Positions 48,262-57,233 of a stretch of 64,000 nt of DNA are shown here, one piece after another. This DNA comes from Rhodothermales bacterium. Its GTDB lineage: Bacteria > Bacteroidota > Rhodothermia > Rhodothermales > JAHQVL01. The translations under genes were made by a program, and so were the position numbers. Each line of letters begins with the position of its first letter. Within the stretch, counting starts at the first letter, position 1. Below the pieces are notes generated by a model that was given only the letters and a program-made list of their open reading frames with translations, was not told where the DNA came from and did not search any database. Location: the NCBI GenBank assembly GCA_041391505.1, contig JAWKNW010000020.1, forward strand, positions 1 through 64,000, given 5' to 3'.

Positions 48262-50770
48262 GGCCGATTCCGAAATGGAGGCGGGATTCGCTGAAGGCGT
48301 GGTCGAAGAAGCCGCCTCCGCGCGACGGGTCATGCACTTTGTAGGCGAGATCTAGTCGTACGATAAGATATTCCCACGCCAAACGCAGCCCGAATCCGGT
48401 GCCGACGCCTAATTCGCGATAAAATGAATCGAATCGAAAACGCCCTACGGCGCCGCCCGGATTCCGGGGGCCTACCCATACGTTGCCGGCATCGCCGAAC
48501 ACGGCAACGATCCAGTTCGCCGCAAACACGTCGTGCATGAAGGTGCTGCGCCATTCGAGGCTCCCCTCGAGCTTGATCTCTCCCCCCAGGATCGGACTGC
48601 TGGAATCCAGCTGATTCCGGCCCGGGCCGAGTTCACGCAGCCCCCATCCCCGTACGCTCGCCGCGCCCCCGCTGTAAAAGCGGCGATCGAACGGCACGAC
48701 GTCCGCATCGCCCGTCGGATGGGCGAAACCTGACACAAATTTCCACGCCAGGATCGAATTGGCGTTCAATGGTTTGTACCTGCGAAAATCCGCGCTCAAC
48801 CGGATGTACTGCCGGTAAATGAGGCTGTTTTCGGACGAACTGCCGCGAAACAGGCTGAGCCCGGGCAGCCGGCCCTCGAGGCTGTCCGGCGTGGCAATAT
48901 ACCGGTCGATCAGATACGGCAGGTTGCCGCCGATCTCGAACGATCCCTCATAGCTGTACCCCTGATCGCGCCGCAGCGGATTGACGTTGGCCGAGCGGAT
49001 GGAGTAGCGCAAGGCATTGTTCACCTGGGGCTCGGTGTAATCCTCCTCGATCTGGGCCCGCTGCACGGGGTCGTCGATCGCGTCGACGATCTTGTCCAGA
49101 AAGGCCTCCTTGAAGCCCACGAGCGTGTCCGGATTGCTGAGGGTCAGGTCGAACGCGTCGAGGAACGTGTACAGCGTGGGGCGATGCTGCATTTCGATGC
49201 GCAGCCGCGCCGAACCGCGCCCCCGGATTACGAGCCGCAACTGCTCGCGCCGTGCCGTCAGAAACGATACGGAGAGCTGGCTGCGGGCGTCGTACAAATC
49301 GAAGACGTCTTCGAACCGGTTGAACGGCTTGATCAGATAGGGCACCGTGAGCGACGAGGAGACCTCGATCTGCGCCGACGTAAAGACTTTCGAATCGATG
49401 TCCGCCGCAACGGACCCTGTCGTGCTCAACCGGAACAGCTCGCCCCGCCCCAGCACGTTCGCGTTTTCGTAGGTGACGCCGAGCCCTGTGCCCAGTTCGT
49501 TGTCCGATGTCGAGAGCACCCCGTTGCGCTGCAGCATAAACGTCTCGAATCGCATCTGATGCCGCTCGCGCGTCCGCAGCTCGATGCGATGCGGCAAGTG
49601 CAGCGGCCCGGCGACGCCGATACGGCTGGTATCGGCCATGAGGGCTTCGATGCGCGTGAACGAGAAGACGCCGGTACCTTCAAGCCGGCGCTTGGTGGCC
49701 AGTACCAGCGACTGGTTATACCATTGCCCCGGCTCGAACTGCAGGGCCCGCTGCAGGAGGCTGCTCCGGAGCCGCCTTTCCCCCGCGATGCGCGCCGTCA
49801 CCGTGCCGGCGCTGTCGCTCGAGAGATCCCGGAGCGTGTCCGTCCGCACCTGGTAGACCCGCTCCGGACCAAGTACATCGAACTGCACGCCATCGAACCG
49901 AAAGCGCTCACCCGGTTGGATAAGAAACCGGATATCCAGCGTATCCGCGCTTCGCGGGAAAACGATCGCGCGGATCGAGTCGCGCGTGGCGGAAGCAAAG
50001 CCTTCGTCGCGGAGAAAGGTGAGGATCCGGCGGCGCTCATCGTGGAGCACGGGCACCGTGAAAAGCTGACGATCCGGAAGAAACGAAAGGCTGTCTCCTT
50101 CGACCCGGATCCGGGTCGGCTTGAGGAGCGATTGCCCGGCCAGTTCGCGGCGCTGAACGAGATCGAGCCCATCGACCTCGTACGATACCGCTCCGATATA
50201 GGTCGGCGGCCCCTGGTCGATGAGGAAACTCACCTCGAGCCGGCCGTTCGACAGGGTGTCGATGTGCGCTTCGATTTCGGCCTGGCGGTAGCCTTCCTGT
50301 CGGTAGGAGTTGACGAGGCGCTCGATGTCTTGCTGGACCACCGTGGTGTCCAGATACGCCGGCGGCTCTCCCGTGGCGATCAGGGCGCGCCCGAGGCGTT
50401 TCCCAAAGACGTTCGATTCACCGAGTTGATGGAGCCAGAGCCACCACGTGAAGCCGGGGATGCGAAGAAACCGACGGTTGGCGCGCGTGCGCACGCGGGC
50501 TTCGAGCTGATCGCCGGTGAACGTCCTGTTGCCCTTGAAACGGACGCGATTGACGATGGGGCGCGGGGCTTCGGTGAGGGAATCCGGACGAACCTGCGCC
50601 GTAGCGGGGGGGGCTTGCAGCACGAAGAGCAGGGCGAGAAGCGCCCGGCAAAAGCGAAACGCAGAGATGGCGGCGTGCGGGAAAACGAAGATCGGGCCGG
50701 CGTGTACCGGGTAAAGGGGATGGCGCTGGGCGGTGCGAGGTTCAGGATGTGTGCGACAGATCAGACACAA
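48251..50770 (-). CDS. Omp85-family (BamA/TamA-like) outer-membrane protein
   Basis: An 839-aa frame starting at TTG 50770; the true start is unclear because the signal peptide (FRFCRALLALLFVLQAPPATA) lies about 40 residues in. After it come POTRA-like modules (PIVNRVRFKGNRTFTGDQLE; DIERLVNSYRQEGYRQAEIE; IRFLIQPGERFRFDGVQFDV) and a C-terminal Omp85 barrel from about 400 to the end. The barrel loop motif GAASVRGWGLRELGP and the terminal Phe (HFGIGHAF) are family marks. It could be the BAM core protein, a TamA-type or a paralogue for lineage-specific cargo; there is no bamD or omp chaperone beside it. The cNMP-binding protein follows (11-nt overlap) and DUF2795 lies 6 nt upstream, suggesting an operon. 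Confidence 0.85.
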   Translation of the reverse strand: MCLICRTHPEPRTAQRHPLYPVHAGPIFVFPHAAISAFRFCRALLALLFVLQAPPATAQVRPDSLTEAPRPIVNRVRFKGNRTFTGDQLEARVRTRANRRFLRIPGFTWWLWLHQLGESNVFGKRLGRALIATGEPPAYLDTTVVQQDIERLVNSYRQEGYRQAEIEAHIDTLSNGRLEVSFLIDQGPPTYIGAVSYEVDGLDLVQRRELAGQSLLKPTRIRVEGDSLSFLPDRQLFTVPVLHDERRRILTFLRDEGFASATRDSIRAIVFPRSADTLDIRFLIQPGERFRFDGVQFDVLGPERVYQVRTDTLRDLSSDSAGTVTARIAGERRLRSSLLQRALQFEPGQWYNQSLVLATKRRLEGTGVFSFTRIEALMADTSRIGVAGPLHLPHRIELRTRERHQMRFETFMLQRNGVLSTSDNELGTGLGVTYENANVLGRGELFRLSTTGSVAADIDSKVFTSAQIEVSSSLTVPYLIKPFNRFEDVFDLYDARSQLSVSFLTARREQLRLVIRGRGSARLRIEMQHRPTLYTFLDAFDLTLSNPDTLVGFKEAFLDKIVDAIDDPVQRAQIEEDYTEPQVNNALRYSIRSANVNPLRRDQGYSYEGSFEIGGNLPYLIDRYIATPDSLEGRLPGLSLFRGSSSENSLIYRQYIRLSADFRRYKPLNANSILAWKFVSGFAHPTGDADVVPFDRRFYSGGAASVRGWGLRELGPGRNQLDSSSPILGGEIKLEGSLEWRSTFMHDVFAANWIVAVFGDAGNVWVGPRNPGGAVGRFRFDSFYRELGVGTGFGLRLAWEYLIVRLDLAYKVHDPSRGGGFFDHAFSESRLHFGIGHAF

Positions 50771-50776
50771 GCGTGA

Positions 50777-50995
50777 CTACTCCTCTTCGAAATAGAAGTC
50801 ATCGTCGGCGGTAGGATAGTCCGGCCAGATTTCCTCGATGCTTTCGTAGGGCTCGCCGTCGTCTTCCATCTCCCGAAGGTTCTCGATGACCTCAATAGGA
50901 GCGCCTGTACGCTCCGCAAAATCGATCAGCTCGTCCTTCGTAGCCGGCCACGGCGCGTCTTCCAGATAAGAAGCAAATTCCAAAGTCCAGTACAT
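50777..50995 (-). CDS. DUF2795 protein
   Basis: A 72-aa acidic protein from the ATG at 50995 (MYWTLEFASYLEDAPWPATK). The family body DELIDFAERTGAPIEVIENL and the C-terminal SIEEIWPDYP plus acidic tail DDDFYFEEE are typical of DUF2795 in Bacteroidota. No function is known. It lies 6 nt upstream of the Omp85 gene and would be its operon leader; the promoter-like pair at 51077-51105 lies 82 nt before it. The longer frame to 51163 is not homologous. Confidence 0.9.
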   Translation of the reverse strand: MYWTLEFASYLEDAPWPATKDELIDFAERTGAPIEVIENLREMEDDGEPYESIEEIWPDYPTADDDFYFEEE

Positions 50996-51076
50996 GGTCG
51001 ACGAGTCTGCTAAAGGTGCACGTGAAGGTTGGTGGTAGCCTGGCACAGCGGCTCCGTTCGCCGTTGCGCGGAAAGC

Positions 51077-51105
51077 ACGATAGGACGTTCGTTTTATAAA
51101 AGCAA
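51077..51105 (-). promoter_or_regulatory. Possible promoter of the DUF2795-Omp85-cNMP operon
   Basis: On the minus strand ttgctt (51100-51105) and tatcgt (51077-51082) with a 17-nt spacer, about 82 nt before the DUF2795 start, in a 230-nt gap with no gene. Confidence 0.4.
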
Positions 51106-51225
51106 TATCTGCTCGTGGGCAATTACGCCACCCGTCCCGCTGAGCCATACTCATGCGGGGCACGCGCGAGCGATGCGTGTGTTCCGACTGGGGAAAGAGA
51201 AACGCGAGCCCTGTTTGGACCGGGA

Positions 51226-52203
51226 TCAGTCGAGCGAACTTTCCGTCGCCTCAACTTCGGCGAACATCTCGCGGTACTGCTCCGGCGTCATGTTGGGCAG
51301 GAAGAAGTAGATAGGATTGACCGAGCGACCGTCGGCGCCACGCACTTCGTAGTGCAGGTGCGGTGCTGCGGAAAGCCCCGTATTGCCACTGTATCCGATC
51401 TTCTCACCCCGCTTAACCTGCTTGCCCCGGGCGATTCCCGACGGGATTTCCGAGAGGTGGGCATAAACGGTGGTGTATCCCGTGACGGGGTGTTTGATCT
51501 TCACAAAATTACCGAGACCCGAGTTGCGACCCGCTTCGAGAACGACGCCGTCGCCCGAGGAATGGACGGGCGTGCCGCGGGACACCAGGATATCGATGCC
51601 GTGGTGCATCCGGTTAATGCGAAGAATGGGGTGGAACCGCTGGCCATGGCCCGAAACGACGGGGCCGTCGGCCGGCAGGATGGCCGGCATCTGGGCGAGC
51701 CAGTCGCTCCGCTTTTCCGCCAGATTGGCGAGATCGCGGTAGCTTTCGTTCTGGAGGTTCATCTGGCGCTCCAGCTGATCGAGCTGGGCGGCCGTTTCGC
51801 GGAGCAGTTCGCTCGTGCTCGGGCTGAACCCATCGAATTCATCGTAGGCGTCGGCGCCGCCGACACCGACCTGGCGCACATCTTCAGGAATCGGATCGGC
51901 CTGGAGGATGGTCCGGTAGAGCTCCTGATCGGACTGGGCCAGTGCATCCAGCTGAGCCGAGAACTCGGACATCTTCTGCCGTACGGTGGTCAGCTGTTCC
52001 TGAAGCACCTCGTTCTCATGGATGAGCGCGAGTTCTTCCGGGGTGCCCACCATCTGGTCGATCCCCCACGTCAGGAAGCCGGCCATCACCAGAGCGATCA
52101 AGAAGAGCACACTGCCCTTCTTGATCATTTTAGAGCGCTTAGGCTTTAACTCGACAAACGAGAAGGTCTGTTCGTCGTAGTAGTAATATCTATTTTTTGC
52201 CAT
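51226..52203 (-). CDS. M23-family (LytM-type) peptidoglycan endopeptidase
   Basis: A 325-aa protein. The N-terminus is basic and cytosolic with one membrane helix (VLFLIALVMAGFLTWGIDQM, about 32-51), then a coiled coil (EELALIHENEVLQEQLTTVR). The LytM domain (about 180-300) has metal-binding HHGIDI with the H/D pair and HLHYEV, plus the FHPILRI and VYAHLSEIP strands. All zinc ligands look present, so it should be an active zinc endopeptidase acting on cross-bridges during growth or division. It resembles MepM or the coil-bearing EnvC type; no division partner is near. Its message probably has a long leader (see 52204-52550). Confidence 0.92.
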   Translation of the reverse strand: MAKNRYYYYDEQTFSFVELKPKRSKMIKKGSVLFLIALVMAGFLTWGIDQMVGTPEELALIHENEVLQEQLTTVRQKMSEFSAQLDALAQSDQELYRTILQADPIPEDVRQVGVGGADAYDEFDGFSPSTSELLRETAAQLDQLERQMNLQNESYRDLANLAEKRSDWLAQMPAILPADGPVVSGHGQRFHPILRINRMHHGIDILVSRGTPVHSSGDGVVLEAGRNSGLGNFVKIKHPVTGYTTVYAHLSEIPSGIARGKQVKRGEKIGYSGNTGLSAAPHLHYEVRGADGRSVNPIYFFLPNMTPEQYREMFAEVEATESSLD

Positions 52204-52226
52204 AGGAGCAACGCTTATCCCGCCAT

Positions 52227-52364
52227 TTACTTCGAATCCAGTGCATGCTCACAGCAGGAAGAGGTATCACGGAAGCTCGCTTGACGAATCCGGGGAGCAT
52301 ACGCCTCTTCGAGAACTTCACGACCAGTAAGGCGCAACCGTGCGATTGTCTGCATGATGTCCAT
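52227..52364 (-). CDS. Possible small open reading frame in the M23 gene leader
   Basis: 45 codons from ATG 52364 (MDIMQTIARLRLTGREVLEE) to a TAA at 52227, ending 24 nt before the start of the M23 endopeptidase gene. It lies within the stretch expected to be transcribed from the consensus promoter at 52524-52552. The peptide is mildly basic with two Cys near its end (SSCCEHALDSK). No ribosome site precedes it and no homologue is known to me. It may be a leader peptide or a chance frame; the 52204-52679 gap also contains a dyad ggacta...tagtcc around 52418-52441. Confidence 0.3.
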   Translation of the reverse strand: MDIMQTIARLRLTGREVLEEAYAPRIRQASFRDTSSCCEHALDSK

Positions 52365-52523
52365 CAGGTTACAATGGCAATCGGCCGCCTGGCTGTTCAC
52401 TTAAGCTTACTATGAGATACCGGACTACCTGTGGGGGATAGTCCACTATCAAACAAGGGGTAGCACGAACGAGAATGAGAAAACACTCTGTACACCTGGC
52501 TACGCTTATTTTCTGGCCCAAGA

Positions 52524-52552
52524 AATATAGGAGCGAGGATATCCCTTGTCAA
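52524..52552 (-). promoter_or_regulatory. Consensus sigma-70 promoter reading towards the M23 endopeptidase gene
   Basis: On the minus strand ttgaca (52547-52552) is exactly 17 nt from tatatt (52524-52529). The start would be near 52517, giving a leader of about 310 nt before the M23 gene ATG at 52203. It is the cleanest promoter in the window. Confidence 0.8.
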
Positions 52553-52679
52553 CAGTGAGACCCATCGTGCGACACGAAACGGAAAGATGGCGCTGGAATC
52601 GTGTCATTTCCATCACCTCTATACAATTTTTCTGCCAAACTACGGCCCTGGCAATACGTTCCCCATATTAAACCCTGCG

Positions 52680-53696
52680 TCATTCGTAATCGTGCTCGAA
52701 ATATTCGATACCGCGCAGCGGCATGCTCGATTCGTTTTTCCGGATTCGCTCGGCGAGGCGCTTGGCAAAGACCTCGGCCGGATCGTATCCGTAGTGACGC
52801 AGCAGATGATTCATCGCGATCACCTCGCAGATGACCGTGATGTTTTTTCCGGGGGTGATGGGGACTTTTACGAGGGGGAGATCGACGCCGAGGATGGCAT
52901 AGGTATCATCCACCATGCTGATGCGGGTATAATCCTCGTCGGGATCCCATAACTGCATGTTGACGACGACCTCGATCCGCTTCTGGAAGCGAATCGCCCG
53001 GATGCCGAACATGGCCCGGATGTCGACGAGCCCGAGACCGCGCACTTCCATGAAGTGCTGCACCAGGTCGGTACCGGAGCCCATTACGATCTGCTCGCCC
53101 TGTTTTGTGGCGATCACCACATCGTCCGCAACCAGCCGATGTCCGCGCTCCACGAGGTCGAGCGCGACTTCGCTCTTCCCGATCCCGGATTTGCCCATGA
53201 TGAGCAATCCGATGCCGTAGACCGCGACCAGCGACCCGTGTACGGGCTGCTGCAGGGCAAACTGATCGTTCAAAAACTCGCCGAGGAGGGACATGAAGCG
53301 AGTCGTGGGGGTCGCCGTCACGAAGACAGGCACCTCCACTTTCGTCGCCATCTCCACCAGTTCCGGATCCAGCTGGTTGTTTTCCGTCAGAAAAATGCAC
53401 GGAATGGGAAACTGGATCAAATTTTCGAAGGCTTCGCGGCGCTTGTTCTCCTTCAAATGCCCCAGGAACTGGGTTTCGGTGTTTCCCAGGATCTGCACAC
53501 GCTGGTACGTAAAAAGATCGACGTAGCCGGCCAGCGCGAGCCCCGGACGATGCAGGTTGCTCTCCGTCACCCGCCGGCGCGATGCGTCCACGGCGTTGAC
53601 GGACGAGATTTCAAGCCCCATCCGGGCCGAGAGCTGCTCGACGATAAAATCGACCGACAGACTCTCTTTTTTGAAGACTTGGGGTGTGTGCGCCAT
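52680..53696 (-). CDS. hprK: HPr kinase/phosphorylase
   Basis: A 338-aa protein. The N-terminal regulatory domain is followed by the P-loop GLLIMGKSGIGKSEVALDLV and the HprK signature VRGLGLVDIRAMFGIRAI. The LVADDVVIATKQGE block holds the base/acid residues. HprK phosphorylates Ser46 of HPr with ATP or PPi and reverses it with Pi, and in firmicutes controls carbon catabolite repression. In bacteria without a sugar PTS it can regulate other processes; no ptsH or ptsI is visible here, and this window carries a MalEFG-type importer instead. It is 13 nt downstream of moxR on the same strand, suggesting joint transcription. The gap downstream (to 52203) holds the promoter of the M23 gene. Confidence 0.94.
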   Translation of the reverse strand: MAHTPQVFKKESLSVDFIVEQLSARMGLEISSVNAVDASRRRVTESNLHRPGLALAGYVDLFTYQRVQILGNTETQFLGHLKENKRREAFENLIQFPIPCIFLTENNQLDPELVEMATKVEVPVFVTATPTTRFMSLLGEFLNDQFALQQPVHGSLVAVYGIGLLIMGKSGIGKSEVALDLVERGHRLVADDVVIATKQGEQIVMGSGTDLVQHFMEVRGLGLVDIRAMFGIRAIRFQKRIEVVVNMQLWDPDEDYTRISMVDDTYAILGVDLPLVKVPITPGKNITVICEVIAMNHLLRHYGYDPAEVFAKRLAERIRKNESSMPLRGIEYFEHDYE

Positions 53697-53709
53697 ATCG
53701 GCCGAAACG

Positions 53710-54705
53710 TCAGGGTACTTCGACTTTGTCGAGAATGCGCTGCACGATGTCCTCGCTCGTTACCTCCTCCGCCTCGGCCTCGTAGGTCGGGGCGATGCGG
53801 TGCCGCATCACGTCCATCGCGATCGAGCGGACGTCTTCCGGCATCACGTAGGCCCGGTGCTGCAGGAAGGCATGCGCCCGGGCGGCGAGGTTGAGGTTGA
53901 TCGTGGCGCGCGGAGAAGCGCCGTATTCGATGAGCGGCGTCAGCGCATCGAGCTTGTACTGCGTGGGCTGACGGGAGGCCATGACGAGGTCGACGATGTA
54001 TTTCTCGACCCGTTCGTCGATGTACAGATCGTTGAGCACGAGGCGGGCGGAGAGGATTTGCGCCGGCTTGATCACCGGCCGCACGGTCAGTTTTTCACCG
54101 GTGCGCGCCATGCGCCGCATGATTTCCAGTTCCTCGTCGCGGGTTGGGTAGCCGACCTTGATCTTGAGCATGAACCGGTCCACCTGCGCCTCCGGCAGCG
54201 GATAGGTGCCTTCCTGCTCGATCGGGTTCTGGGTGGCCAGCACCAGGAACGGCTCCTCGAGCTTGAACGTGGTCTCGCCGATCGTTACCTGCCGCTCCTG
54301 CATGCTCTCGAGGAGCGCGCTCTGCACCTTCGCCGGCGACCGGTTGATTTCGTCCGCCAGGATGATGTTCGAGAAGATCGGCCCTTTTTTGATCGTGAAG
54401 CTGTTCTCCTGCTGGTTGTACACCAGCGTGCCGAGCAGGTCGGCCGGCAGGAGGTCCGGCGTGAACTGGATGCGCTGGAACTGGGTGCTGATCGCCTGGG
54501 CCAGCGAACTGACGGTCAGTGTCTTGGCCAGACCCGGTACGCCTTCAAGCAGCACGTGGCCGTCGCCGAGCAGCCCGATCAGCAGGCGTTCCACCATGTA
54601 GCGCTGACCGACGACCACCCGCCCGATCTCGTTGAGCAATTCATCGACAAAGACGCTTTCCTGTGCTATCCGCTCGTTCACAACGGCCAGATCAAATTGG
54701 GCCAT
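53710..54705 (-). CDS. MoxR-family AAA ATPase
   Basis: A 331-aa AAA+ protein. Walker A is LLEGVPGLAKTL (about 48-59), Walker B is NIILADEINRSPAKVQSALL, sensor 1 is LATQNPIEQEGTYPLPEAQ and the family block DRFMLKIKVGYPTRDEELEI follows. The C-terminal lid has RATINLNLAARAHAF. MoxR proteins act as chaperones, often with DUF58 and VWA partners that insert metals or assemble complexes. None of those partners lies next to it here; hprK follows after 13 nt instead. Its start is separated from the galactokinase-like gene by 187 nt of non-coding DNA. Confidence 0.93.
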   Translation of the reverse strand: MAQFDLAVVNERIAQESVFVDELLNEIGRVVVGQRYMVERLLIGLLGDGHVLLEGVPGLAKTLTVSSLAQAISTQFQRIQFTPDLLPADLLGTLVYNQQENSFTIKKGPIFSNIILADEINRSPAKVQSALLESMQERQVTIGETTFKLEEPFLVLATQNPIEQEGTYPLPEAQVDRFMLKIKVGYPTRDEELEIMRRMARTGEKLTVRPVIKPAQILSARLVLNDLYIDERVEKYIVDLVMASRQPTQYKLDALTPLIEYGASPRATINLNLAARAHAFLQHRAYVMPEDVRSIAMDVMRHRIAPTYEAEAEEVTSEDIVQRILDKVEVP

Positions 54706-54892
54706 ACTCTGTTTCGTTTTGGGTGAGTCTGGATGGATACGGTACGCGACATCGGAACCACGAACCGCTGCAAAGTAGGGCGCAATCCGACGAAATGCAT
54801 CCCCTGAAATCCGTGGTTCCGGGCGATGTTTCCCTGCCGCCGGCCCGGGAGCGCGTTCGTGCAGGCCCCGCCCCCGCGGAGGCGCCCGGCAT

Positions 54893-56050
54893 CTAGAGGA
54901 GCATCGCCTCGGGCTCCCGCCCGAATCGATCCATGAAGCCCTCCTTGATGCGTTCGATGCAGCTGGGCACCGCGTAGCGCTGCCCGACCACGAGCACGCA
55001 TCCGCTACGCCCCGACAGACACGCCCCGTACATGCCCTCGCCGCCGAGCGACTCCACCGTCTCTACAACGTAATCGACCTGCTCATTCGTGCCCGCCCAC
55101 TCCTGACGCAGCGCGGCATGCGAGAAAAAAAGCAGTCCGCCCACGACCTGCCAGTCGGATCGCTTGAGCGCCGTATCCAGGTGGTGGGCCCGGTGGGTTT
55201 CGCCCACGAGAAAGCGAACCACCGGCCGAAGCTTTTTGGGCAGGCTTCCGAGCGCCCGGTTCAGCTCGCGAAACTCGAGCGATGCGAGCGACCTGAGGTC
55301 CCGGTACGGCCCTTTCTTGAGAATCTGGAGCGCCTCTTCGGCGAGGTGTGCGAATTGCCGGTACGCCCCTTCGTCGCGCGGCGCGCCCGAACCGACATCC
55401 ACGATGCCCCAGCAGATCGCATCGCCGCCCGGGATGGGGATGTTGCGACGCGCCCGGGTCAGGGTGTTCACCATCACGATGGTGTCGACGGACCCGGCAT
55501 CGGCGGCCATTAAATACGCCATGCTGTAGGGCCCGCGGATCAGGCGGGAGATTTCAGCGCTGAGGGCTGAAAAAGGCAGCTCCACGCCTTCCTCCCGGCC
55601 CCGCGCGAGCAGCAAGGCCCGCATGGTCGCGACCGCGATCGACGCCAGATAGGGCTCCGCGACATTGGGGACCCCCGTCGCAATAACAGCAACCTGGACG
55701 TGCCGGCCGGCCTCGCGCACCATCGGCCAGACCGCCGCCACGACGCGCGCCCACAACGGGGCATCCAGCTGCCCGGCCTCCAGGGCCTCGATGTCGAAAC
55801 GGGTGCCGGGCCCCTCCCCCACCATCACGGACGGTCCTTCGTCCACCACGCGCACGGCGACGGCCGTCCCCTGCGACAGGGAGAGCAGCGCGGCCTCGCC
55901 ATCGACGAAGCAGGTGTGCTGAGCGAAGAGGCCGAAACCGGAGTGCGCATAACCCACGTGGGTATCGCCGCCCGCTCCGAAGCGATCGGTCAGCAAGTGG
56001 CGCGCCCGGTCGGTCAACTGGTCGGAACGCAAGCGTTCACGCTTTGGCAT
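54893..56050 (-). CDS. Degenerate galactokinase-like GHMP protein
   Basis: A 385-aa protein from ATG 56050 (MPKRERLRSDQLTDRARHLL), the start that gives a galactokinase-like N-terminus; a start at 56149 adds 33 residues. The overall layout follows GalK, and the C-terminal GHMP domain is recognisable (GGEGMYGACLSGRSGCVLVV against the usual MYGARLTGGGWGGC). The key parts are changed: the N-terminal GEHTDYN region reads FGLFAQHTCFVDGE and the ATP loop P-x-x-x-G-L-S-S-S-A is replaced by IATGVPNVAEPYLASIAVAT. It probably lost kinase activity or uses another substrate. No galT or galE is beside it. It lies about 200 nt downstream of fmt. Confidence 0.68.
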   Translation of the reverse strand: MPKRERLRSDQLTDRARHLLTDRFGAGGDTHVGYAHSGFGLFAQHTCFVDGEAALLSLSQGTAVAVRVVDEGPSVMVGEGPGTRFDIEALEAGQLDAPLWARVVAAVWPMVREAGRHVQVAVIATGVPNVAEPYLASIAVATMRALLLARGREEGVELPFSALSAEISRLIRGPYSMAYLMAADAGSVDTIVMVNTLTRARRNIPIPGGDAICWGIVDVGSGAPRDEGAYRQFAHLAEEALQILKKGPYRDLRSLASLEFRELNRALGSLPKKLRPVVRFLVGETHRAHHLDTALKRSDWQVVGGLLFFSHAALRQEWAGTNEQVDYVVETVESLGGEGMYGACLSGRSGCVLVVGQRYAVPSCIERIKEGFMDRFGREPEAMLL

Positions 56051-56255
56051 GCGTTGGAATGCACGCTCATACGAAGCGAACAGGGCCACGGGACGTGTAT
56101 GCCGGGGGCGCGGAAAGCCTGAAGACATCACGAAGCGGTAAAAGAGCAAGAGACGGACAGGAGCAACGAGCGGGGCACTTCAGCGACGGGAGGCGCTGTA
56201 CCTTACTGCACCACACACTCTGTGTTTGTGCAATTGAAACGAATTTCCAAACAGC

Positions 56256-57203
56256 TCAGGGTGTGAGGCGATCGCCGGCCTTCAGCGCATACCCGTTCAC
56301 GAACACGTCGGCCGGCAGCCGGCGGCGACCTTCCTGCTGCACTTCGAGCAGCGCGACCGCCCCCTCGCCGCACGCGACGACGAGCCGCTTGCCCGCTTCG
56401 AGCACCTCACCCGGCGCCCCCGCCCCGTCGACGATGGTTGACCGGTAGATCTTGAGCATCGTATCGCCGTGCCGCGTCCAGGCCCCCGGGAAGGGCGAGA
56501 GGCCCCGGATGAAGTCGTGCACAGCCTTTGCGGGCCGGCCCCAGTCGATGACGCCGTCTTCCTTGAACAGCTTGGGCGCCGCCGTGGCCTCTTCGTTGTT
56601 CTGGGGCAACGGCGTGGCGGTGCCGGCGACGATGCGCCGGACGGTTTCGACCACCGCCTCGGCACCGAGCATCATCATCCGGTCGTGCACCTCGCCCGTC
56701 GTTTCATCCGGGCCGATGGGCATACTGCGCTGGAGAATCAGGTTGCCGGTGTCGACCTGTTCGGCCAGAAAAAACGTCGTGACCCCGGTTTCGGTCTCGC
56801 CGGCCATGACGGCCCGGTGAATGGGCGCCGCGCCGCGGTAGCGGGGCAAGAGCGATCCGTGCAGGTTGAAGGCGCCAAGACGGGCCGCGGTATACACCGC
56901 GGGAGGCAGAATGCGGTAGGCGACGACGACGACGATATCGGGATGGAGGGCGGCCACGGCCTGTGCGAAGGCCGGATCCTTGACGTGCTCGGGCTGAAGC
57001 AGCGTATCGATGCCGAGCCGAACGGCCGCTTCCTTGACGGGGGTGAAGGTAACGTGTTGTCCGCGTCCACGGGGCTTGTCGGCGCCGGTGGCCACGGCGA
57101 TCGGCGTGAACCCGGCCGCACACAGCGCCTCGAGCGACGGCACGGCGAAGGCTGCCGTCCCCATGAATACAATCCGCGGCGCGGACGTCTGGCGATCACT
57201 CAT
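56256..57203 (-). CDS. fmt: Methionyl-tRNA formyltransferase
   Basis: A 315-aa enzyme. RIVFMGTAAFAVPSLEAL opens the formyl-donor domain; the tetrahydrofolate-binding and catalytic HGSLLPRYRGAAPIHRAV and the later NLILQRSMPIGPDETTGEVH strand are typical of Fmt. The C-terminal OB-like domain that binds the tRNA follows (DTMLKIYRSTIVDGAG onward). It formylates Met-tRNAfMet for initiation. It is not next to def or rsmB as often seen, but follows the GWxTD-domain gene after 30 nt, and the two probably share a message. Confidence 0.96.
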   Translation of the reverse strand: MSDRQTSAPRIVFMGTAAFAVPSLEALCAAGFTPIAVATGADKPRGRGQHVTFTPVKEAAVRLGIDTLLQPEHVKDPAFAQAVAALHPDIVVVVAYRILPPAVYTAARLGAFNLHGSLLPRYRGAAPIHRAVMAGETETGVTTFFLAEQVDTGNLILQRSMPIGPDETTGEVHDRMMMLGAEAVVETVRRIVAGTATPLPQNNEEATAAPKLFKEDGVIDWGRPAKAVHDFIRGLSPFPGAWTRHGDTMLKIYRSTIVDGAGAPGEVLEAGKRLVVACGEGAVALLEVQQEGRRRLPADVFVNGYALKAGDRLTP

Positions 57204-57233
57204 GCGCGCTCGCTACCTCACCCGCATCCGGCG

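Noticed and set aside
52204..52679. 6S RNA or tRNA in the gap upstream of the M23 gene
   Set aside because: No tRNA arm or T-loop pattern and no 6S-type closing stem could be shown; only the promoter and the small frame are supported.
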